In this document: positions 59,294 to 64,000 of the stretch, in pieces | How the letters are laid out: each line of letters begins with the position of its first letter | Position numbering within the stretch: position 1 is the first letter of the stretch | Source: Streptomyces europaeiscabiei | Lineage (GTDB): Bacteria > Actinomycetota > Actinomycetes > Streptomycetales > Streptomycetaceae | Direction: 5' to 3' | Assembly: GCF_036346855.1 (NCBI RefSeq) | Contig: NZ_CP107841.1 | Coordinates: forward strand, 3,228,001-3,292,000 | Length of the DNA: 64,000 bases | Program-made: the position numbers and the translations under genes | The notes under the pieces: model-generated | Databases searched by the model: none | Told to the model about the DNA's origin: nothing | The model's input: only the letters and a program-made list of their open reading frames with translations

Positions 59294-60238
59294 CTAGCCA
59301 TTGTGGGTTGCCACCGGCTCGTCGTGGCTGGTCGCGCCGTTCCCCGCGCCTCTTCGGGACGCGGGGGTGGCGGCCTTCTCTTTCAGGTGTTCTCGGATCG
59401 AGTGCGTCAGGGCCGCCGCCCAGAGCGCGTACACGGCGACATACACCACGGTCCTCAGCGCGCCCGACGCCGCGATCCAGTCGCTGTTCAGAAGCGTGCG
59501 GACGTTCGTCGCGATGATGATCCCGCCCACCGCCGAGCCCAGCACCCTCGGCGGGACCAGGCGGACCAGCCACGCGGCGATGGGCGCGGCCACCATCCCG
59601 CCCAGCAGGAACGCGGCCACCCAGGCCCAGTCGAGGCCCTGGGAGCCGAGGGAGAAGAGGAAGCCCAGGCTCGCGGAGACCGCGACGAGGAACTCGCTCG
59701 TGTCGATCGAGCCGATGACCTTACGGGGCTCCATGCGGCCGCTCGCGAGCAGGGCGGGGGTGCCCACCGGGCCCCAGCCGCCTCCGCCGGTCGCGTCGAG
59801 GAAACCGGCGACCAGGCCGAGCGGGGACAGGAACCGCTTCCGCAACGGCCGGCCGAGGCGTTCCTCGGGCAGGCCGCGCAGGGTGAAGCGGGACAGGACA
59901 TAAAGGCCGAGGCCGAGCAGGATCAGCGACATCACCGGACCGGCGACCTCGGTGGAGAGCGACGAGAGGACGGTCGCACCCAGGAATGCGCCCACCGCGC
60001 CCGGTACGCCGATCCTGGCGACGACCTTCCAGTCCACGTTCCCGAACCGCCAGTGCGAGGCGCCCGACATCAGGGTCGTACCGATCTCGGCGAGGTGCAC
60101 CGTCGCCGAGGCGATGGCCGGGTTGGTGCCCATGGCGAGCAGCAGAGTCGTCGAGGTCACGCCGTAGGCCATGCCCAGGCTGCCGTCCACGAGCTGGGCG
60201 CCCAGGCCCGCCAGTGCGAGCAGTACCAGCGTCCGCAT
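59294..60238 (-). CDS. TauE/SafE family sulfite/sulfonate exporter
   Basis: A 314-residue protein from ATG 60238 with GAGGAAG upstream. Eight predicted helices in two repeats; family motifs GMAYGVTSTTLLLAMG, the GGGGWGPVGTPALLASG loop and GSIDTSEFLVAV. TauE/SafE proteins export sulfite, sulfoacetate or related anions. An Rrf2 regulator lies 183 bp upstream on the same strand. Confidence 0.9.
   Translation of the reverse strand: MRTLVLLALAGLGAQLVDGSLGMAYGVTSTTLLLAMGTNPAIASATVHLAEIGTTLMSGASHWRFGNVDWKVVARIGVPGAVGAFLGATVLSSLSTEVAGPVMSLILLGLGLYVLSRFTLRGLPEERLGRPLRKRFLSPLGLVAGFLDATGGGGWGPVGTPALLASGRMEPRKVIGSIDTSEFLVAVSASLGFLFSLGSQGLDWAWVAAFLLGGMVAAPIAAWLVRLVPPRVLGSAVGGIIIATNVRTLLNSDWIAASGALRTVVYVAVYALWAAALTHSIREHLKEKAATPASRRGAGNGATSHDEPVATHNG
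59322..59363 (+). repeat. Dispersed GGCTGGTCGCGC element copy
   Basis: TCGTGGCTGGTCGCGCCGTTCCCC followed by the hairpin half GCGCCTCTTCGGGACGCG; it overlaps the 3' end of the TauE frame (listed in parts). Confidence 0.65.
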
Positions 60239-60421
60239 CTCTTCCTCGTCCCGTCTTCCGTCGCCGCTCTTTCCGGCCTTTCCGGTCTTTCCCACCGGTT
60301 GAGTAGGGATTGACCGCGCGGCAACGCTACGAGAGCAAGCTGAGGACAGGCTGAGCGCGAGGTAACGATCCCGTGCAGCCGCCCGCCGGACCTACCCCGC
60401 ACCTACCCCGCACCTACGGGG

Positions 60422-60880
60422 TCACGGGTTCTCCCAGGCCGTCGGCTCCGCCGCCAGCCCCTTCACCGGCTCGGGCAGGGTGCCGGCCGCGAGGTCGGCC
60501 ACCGTGACGCCCTCCAGGATGCGGCGGACATTGGCCCGCAGCGCGATCCACAGCGGCAGCAGCGGCTCGGCGGATCCGGTGTAGGTCAGCCCGGTCGGCC
60601 GCTCACCCCGTACCGACACGATGGGCCCGTCGACGGCTCGGATCACGTCGGCGACGGTGATGGCGGAGGGTTCACGGGCCAGTTGGTACCCGCCGCTGCC
60701 ACCCCGCCTGCTGGTGACCAGGCCGCCGCGCCTGAGGTCCCCGAGGATGCCCTCGAGGAACTTGTGCGGGATCTCCTGCACGGTCGCGATGGCTTCGGCC
60801 TTCACCGGCCCGTTCTCCTGGCGTACGGCGACTTCCAGTACCGCGCGTACGGCGTAATCCGCCCGTGCCGAGATCCTCAT
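60422..60880 (-). CDS. Rrf2 family transcriptional regulator
   Basis: A 152-residue protein from ATG 60880. Rrf2 winged helix: MRISARADYAVRAVLEVA, then IPHKFLEGILGDLRRGGLV and SRRGGSGGYQLARE. It contains no cysteine at all, so it is not an Fe-S IscR/NsrR type; it resembles cysteine-metabolism regulators such as CymR. With the TauE exporter downstream, control of sulfur-anion traffic is inferred. Confidence 0.9.
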   Translation of the reverse strand: MRISARADYAVRAVLEVAVRQENGPVKAEAIATVQEIPHKFLEGILGDLRRGGLVTSRRGGSGGYQLAREPSAITVADVIRAVDGPIVSVRGERPTGLTYTGSAEPLLPLWIALRANVRRILEGVTVADLAAGTLPEPVKGLAAEPTAWENP

Positions 60881-60934
60881 GGCCAACATTGTCGACCACG
60901 CGGACGGGCGATCGCTCCACGTCGCAGGCGACCC

Positions 60935-60972
60935 GCGCCCCAAGGGGCGCGGGGAACCGCGCGAGCAACCAC
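60935..60972 (-). repeat. Dispersed GGCTGGTCGCGC element copy (inverted)
   Basis: Read on the minus strand: GTGGTTGCTCGCGCGGTTCC followed by the hairpin GCGCCCC-TT-GGGGCGC. It sits just beyond the GH51 3' end, next to the GCAGACG array. Confidence 0.7.
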
Positions 60973-60981
60973 CGGCAACCC

Positions 60982-61037
60982 GCAGACGGCAGACGGCAGA
61001 CGGCAGACGGCAGACGGCAGACGGCAGACGGCAGACG
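60982..61037. repeat. Eight-copy heptamer array (GCAGACG)8
   Basis: Eight perfect uninterrupted 7-bp units, 12 bp beyond the GH51 stop codon. Perfect identity suggests recent expansion by slippage. Confidence 0.95.
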
Positions 61038-61048
61038 ATCCCGGACTC

Positions 61049-62563
61049 TCAGCCGAGCCGGATCACATTCCACGACATCGGCTCCAGGACCGCGCTCAGC
61101 ACGCCGTCCTGCAAGGAAGCCCCCTCACCCGCGTGCGGAGCGACCCGCTCGGGTTCCGCCAGTGTGTTCCGCGCGTCCGGGTCCGCGTCGGCCAGCACGC
61201 TGTGCTCGACGATCCGTGTCAACTCCAGGCCGTTCAGGGAGACTTCCAGCGGCAGCGCGTCCGTACGCCCCCGGTTGACCGCGAACACGGTCACCGACCC
61301 GTCCTCGGCCCGCACCGCCGTCGCGTGCAGCAGATCAGCCTCGCCGTACTTCCTGGTCTCGTACGTCGGCGAGTCCACCCGTACGTCGAGCACCTCGCCC
61401 CGCCCGTACTTCGCGGCCTGGGCGAACGGGAAGAACGTCGTCTGCCGCCAGGCCGGGCCGCCCGGCTCGGTCATGATCGGGGCGATGACGTTGACGAGCT
61501 GGGCGAGGCAGGCGACGGTGACGCGGTCGGCGTGACGGAGGAGCGCGATGAGGAGGGAGCCGAAGACGACGGCGTCCATGACGCTGTAGTTGTCCTCCAG
61601 GAGGCGCGGAGCCTCCGCCCAGTCCCGCGCGCCGGAGTTCTCGATCGCGTGCCACTCCGAGATGTACCAGACGTTCCACTCGTCGAAGGAGAGGTTGATC
61701 TTCTTCTTGGACTTGAGCTTCGCGCCCACATGGTCGGCGGTGGCGACCACGTTCTCGATGAAGGACTCCATGTCGACGGCGGAGGCGAGGAAGGAGTCGA
61801 CGTCGCCGTCCTCGGGCTGGTAGTAGGCGTGCAGGGAGATGTAGTCGACGAGGTCGTACGTCTCCGCCAGGACCGTCGCCTCCCACTCGGCGAAGGTCGG
61901 CATGGACTGGCTGGAGGAGCCGCAGGCGACGAGTTCGACGTCCGGGTCGATCTGGCGCATCGCGCGGGCGGTCTCGGCGGCGACACGACCGTACTCCGTC
62001 GCCGTCTTGTGGCCGGTCTGCCAGGGGCCGTCCATCTCGTTGCCGAGACACCAGAGCTTGATGCCGAAGGGGTCCCTGTCGCCGTGGGTGGCGCGGAGGT
62101 CGGAGAGGGCGGTGCCGGCGGGGTGGTTGGCGTACTCCTGGAGTTCGAGGGCCTCGGCGACTCCGCGGGTGCCGAGGTTGAGGGCCATCATGGGCTCGGC
62201 CTGGGGGCCGACCTTCTTCAGGAAGGCGATGTACTCGGAGAGGCCGAAACGATTGGTCTCGGTGGAGCGCCAGGCGAGGTCGAGGCGGCGCGGGCGGTCC
62301 TCGGCGGGGCCGACGGAGTCCTCCCACTTGTAGCCGGAGACGAAGTTGCCGCCGGGGTAGCGGATCGTCGTGACGCCCAGCTCCCGGACCAGGTCCAGCA
62401 CATCGGTCCGCAGGCCCGCCTCGTCGGCCGCGGGGTGGTCCGGCTCGTAGATGCCTGTGTAGACGCAGCGGCCGAGGTGTTCGACGAAGGAGCCGAAGAG
62501 TCGGGGGTTGACCTCGCCGACCTTGAATGCGGGGTCGAGGGTGAAGCGGGCGGTGCGGGTCAT
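61049..62563 (-). CDS. GH51 alpha-L-arabinofuranosidase
   Basis: A 504-residue protein, the usual length for intracellular GH51. Acid/base Glu176 in LWCLGNEMDGPW and nucleophile Glu295 in LSFDEWNVWY; substrate-site TTIRYPGGNFVSGY (about 65-78) and a C-terminal beta-sandwich. No signal peptide, so it acts on imported arabino-oligosaccharides and releases L-arabinose. The ATG at 62563 has GAAGGGG nine bases upstream, partly paired in a GGGG/CCCC hairpin, and a heptamer array fills its leader. Confidence 0.95.
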   Translation of the reverse strand: MTRTARFTLDPAFKVGEVNPRLFGSFVEHLGRCVYTGIYEPDHPAADEAGLRTDVLDLVRELGVTTIRYPGGNFVSGYKWEDSVGPAEDRPRRLDLAWRSTETNRFGLSEYIAFLKKVGPQAEPMMALNLGTRGVAEALELQEYANHPAGTALSDLRATHGDRDPFGIKLWCLGNEMDGPWQTGHKTATEYGRVAAETARAMRQIDPDVELVACGSSSQSMPTFAEWEATVLAETYDLVDYISLHAYYQPEDGDVDSFLASAVDMESFIENVVATADHVGAKLKSKKKINLSFDEWNVWYISEWHAIENSGARDWAEAPRLLEDNYSVMDAVVFGSLLIALLRHADRVTVACLAQLVNVIAPIMTEPGGPAWRQTTFFPFAQAAKYGRGEVLDVRVDSPTYETRKYGEADLLHATAVRAEDGSVTVFAVNRGRTDALPLEVSLNGLELTRIVEHSVLADADPDARNTLAEPERVAPHAGEGASLQDGVLSAVLEPMSWNVIRLG

Positions 62564-62582
62564 CGGGGGCTACCCCTTCGGT

Positions 62583-62652
62583 GTTCGCTGTTCGCTGTTC
62601 GCTGTTCGCTGTTCGCCGTTCGCCGTTCGGCGTTGGGCGTTCGGCGTTCGGT
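62583..62652 (-). repeat. Ten-copy heptamer array in the GH51 leader (GTTCGCT-type)
   Basis: Ten contiguous 7-bp units: GTTCGCT four times, GTTCGCC twice, then GTTCGGC, GTTGGGC, GTTCGGC and GTTCGGT. They lie 20-90 bp upstream of the GH51 ATG, so the mRNA leader carries (GAACRGC)n. Confidence 0.92.
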
Positions 62653-62784
62653 ATTACGGATGGTGATCGTTGAGCCGAACGGGACGCTATGGTCGAAGTC
62701 GGGGCGAGTCAATGGGGTCGTGCGTCCAGGTGGCGTGCGCCTGTTCGTCCGCCAGGCGCACCGATCGGGCGGGGGTGGCCCCTC

Positions 62785-62826
62785 TGTGGCTTGTCGCGCG
62801 GTTCCCCGTACCCCTGAAGGGGCGCG
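62785..62826 (+). repeat. Dispersed GGCTGGTCGCGC element copy
   Basis: TGTGGCTTGTCGCGCGGTTC followed by the hairpin half CCCCTGAAGGGGCG. Unlike the other copies it lies in a divergent, promoter-bearing gap. Confidence 0.7.
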
Positions 62827-62835
62827 TGCACCACT

Positions 62836-62863
62836 ATCGTTCGTCAAAATTCAACGATCGTTG
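62836..62863. promoter_or_regulatory. Operator-like palindromes upstream of the HTH/ImmA pair
   Basis: Perfect 12-bp palindrome CAACGATCGTTG (62852-62863), with another ATCGTT at 62836-62841 that makes an overlapping inverted repeat with the AACGAT. It is 44 bp before the HTH start; a likely binding site for that protein. Confidence 0.55.
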
Positions 62864-62906
62864 GATTCTCGTGGTGTCGGTGCCGGAGGGCACGTAGGGT
62901 CGGCGC

Positions 62907-63542
62907 GTGCCTGCACTCCCCGACGCCCTTGCCGAGACCTTGACGCGACTCGACGCCCGTATCACGGAGACCGGTGCCGACCGGGGTCTGCTTCTTGACG
63001 TACAGACGCTGGCGGAACGAACGGCCCTCGACGGGGACGCGGTGCGGGCCCTGCTCGACGGGGGCGCACCGGTGGCCGACCGGGTCGACGACCGGGTGCG
63101 TGGGCGGGTGCGGGCGCTGCACGAGGCGTATGTCGCGCGGAGCGGGAAGCGGGCCGGTGAGGTCTGCAAGGAGGTCGCGGAGCGGCTCTCGATCAGTCCC
63201 GAGTGGGCCCGGCAGTTGCTGCTCGGCAAGAAGATGCCGAACGTACCCGACCTGACCGAACTCGCGGGGTTCTTCGGCATCGAGGAGGGCGTCCGGTTCT
63301 TCACCGACCCGGCCGCGACCGTCCTGAACCGGGAACTCGGCCGCCTGCTGGCAGGACTTGAGGGTGAGACGGACGACGACGGGCCGCTGGTCGAGTACGG
63401 GCCGCTGGTCGAGTTCGCCACCCGGCACGGGGTCGTCACACTCGCGCTGCGCGGCCATCGGCTGACGCGCCGCAAGCAGGAGGCTCTCGCCGTCATGCTC
63501 GAAGGGCTGCTCGGCGTGGACGACGAGGAGACCCGGCGATGA
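62907..63542 (+). CDS. Helix-turn-helix regulator (XRE-like)
   Basis: A 211-residue protein from GTG 62907. A central helix-turn-helix is seen in VCKEVAERLSISPEWARQLLLGKKMPNVPDLTELAGFF (in parts, about 90-128), preceded by a helical N-terminal domain. It is co-translated with the next gene (ATGA overlap). In Streptomyces such regulators commonly precede an ImmA/IrrE-type protease gene and a membrane protein. Confidence 0.82.
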   Translation: MPALPDALAETLTRLDARITETGADRGLLLDVQTLAERTALDGDAVRALLDGGAPVADRVDDRVRGRVRALHEAYVARSGKRAGEVCKEVAERLSISPEWARQLLLGKKMPNVPDLTELAGFFGIEEGVRFFTDPAATVLNRELGRLLAGLEGETDDDGPLVEYGPLVEFATRHGVVTLALRGHRLTRRKQEALAVMLEGLLGVDDEETRR

Positions 63543-64000
63543 GCCGCAGCGAGGGCACCGGGGGCGACCGCGCCGGGAGCGAGGGGCGCCCGTGGGCCGG
63601 GCGGGCCGCCCGGGGCATGGCGATCGCGGGGCTGCGCGGGGCCGTCGGCCGGGTCCGGGCCGCGCTGTTGCCCTCGCGGTCCGCCGCCGAGATGCGGAAA
63701 CTGACCGCCGGGCTCAGCAGGGCGGTACGAGGGAGGCTCGACGCGCCCGTCGACGTACGGGAGTTGGGCGCGGCGTTGTGTGCGGAGATGAGTGCGCGGC
63801 GGGGCGGGCGGCCGGTGAAGCTGCGGTTCGAGCGGTTTCCGGACGGGATCGGGGTGACCGGACTGTGGATGGAGTTCCCCGACTTCGACCTGGTGATCGT
63901 CGAGGAGCGGGCGGAGACCGTGCAGCAACTGGTCATCCTGGGGCATGAGTTGTGGCACATGCATGCCGGGCACTGTCATCGCCATCTGCCGGGCCCGGAC
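63539..64000 (+). CDS. ImmA/IrrE-like metallopeptidase domain protein (N-terminal part)
   Basis: ATG 63539 overlaps the upstream stop; the frame runs off the right edge after 154 residues. A zinc-metalloprotease motif HELWHMHAGH (HExxH) appears at about 139-148, preceded by FDLVIVEERAETVQQLVILG. ImmA/IrrE proteins cleave or inactivate partner XRE repressors, and these pairs are often labelled toxin-antitoxin. The role here is inferred from the pairing. Confidence 0.82.
   Translation, partial: MSRSEGTGGDRAGSEGRPWAGRAARGMAIAGLRGAVGRVRAALLPSRSAAEMRKLTAGLSRAVRGRLDAPVDVRELGAALCAEMSARRGGRPVKLRFERFPDGIGVTGLWMEFPDFDLVIVEERAETVQQLVILGHELWHMHAGHCHRHLPGPD

Larger units (their letters stand above)
62564..62906. 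other. Noncoding divergent gap (343 bp) between GH51 and HTH genes
   Basis: It contains the heptamer array, a dispersed element copy, and GATCGTTG half-sites at 62665-62672 and within 62852-62863. A leftward GTAATACC near 62650 may be the GH51 -10 region. No gene is supported in the gap. Confidence 0.6.

Noticed and set aside
58399..59517. 372-codon plus-strand frame
   Set aside because: Low-complexity Ser/Arg/Pro/Gln composition, antisense to a plausible membrane protein and the TauE 3' end.
60982..62652. Heptamer arrays as a CRISPR
   Set aside because: The units are 7 bp, contiguous and without spacers, and there are no cas genes.

Overview
The window is about 71 % G+C, has dense actinobacterial coding with GTG, TTG and ATG starts, and carries the conserved fasR-fabD-fabH-acpP-fabF block with its neighbours (DUF3145, SCO2400-family protein). 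This is a chromosomal segment of a Streptomyces species. Most of it is ordinary core or near-core chromosome. Scars of mobile DNA lie at 6.7-7.1 kb, 9.7-11.8 kb, 29.2-29.5 kb and 55.4-55.9 kb. No tRNA, rRNA, CRISPR array or secondary-metabolite cluster was seen.

Layout. 1-9.7 kb: a DHA2-type efflux pump divergent from a TetR regulator, a DUF1023 hydrolase, a DUF4429 protein, a MerR/aldo-keto reductase operon with a textbook 19-bp-spacer promoter, an acetyltransferase, a class C serine hydrolase, two gene stumps, and a NarL-type two-component system divergent from a small secreted protein. 9.7-11.8 kb: an IS5-type transposase stump, an apparently intact IS200/IS605 element (divergent tnpB and tnpA with hairpin ends), and a stump of a type I restriction HsdR. 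11.9-18.4 kb: pirin, fasR, the fatty-acid synthase II operon and DUF3145. 18.7-33.9 kb: secreted hydrolases (SGNH lipoprotein, GH3 glucosidase, pyroglutamyl-peptidase-like protein, SGNH esterase, penicillin-binding-like esterase) interleaved with TetR/MarR-controlled small operons.

33.9-50.1 kb is a carbohydrate block. A YtfQ/YtfR/YtfT/YjfF-type furanose importer with its LacI regulator faces a sugar-acid dehydratase/alcohol dehydrogenase operon. A TIM-barrel protein of unknown reaction, a ChvE-MmsA-MmsB monosaccharide importer and aldose 1-epimerase follow. A near-palindromic CGAAATTTCG-type sequence is repeated upstream of three transcription units here and suggests one regulon for uptake and oxidative breakdown of pentose or galactose-type sugars. 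A GH51 arabinofuranosidase at 61-62.6 kb could feed it.

50.2-64 kb: an aminotransferase with a five-copy 13-residue repeat tail, an orphan family 1 solute-binding lipoprotein, two Tat-exported intradiol dioxygenase paralogues separated by a regulator, an IS630 stump and a frameshifted VOC gene, then a phosphotransferase, a TauE/Rrf2 pair, the GH51 enzyme flanked by two different heptamer arrays, and a helix-turn-helix/ImmA-type protease pair running off the right edge. A dispersed intergenic element of about 40 bp (six copies) and many strong convergent hairpin terminators punctuate the window. All functional calls rest on recognisable motifs and gene context; no database search was possible.
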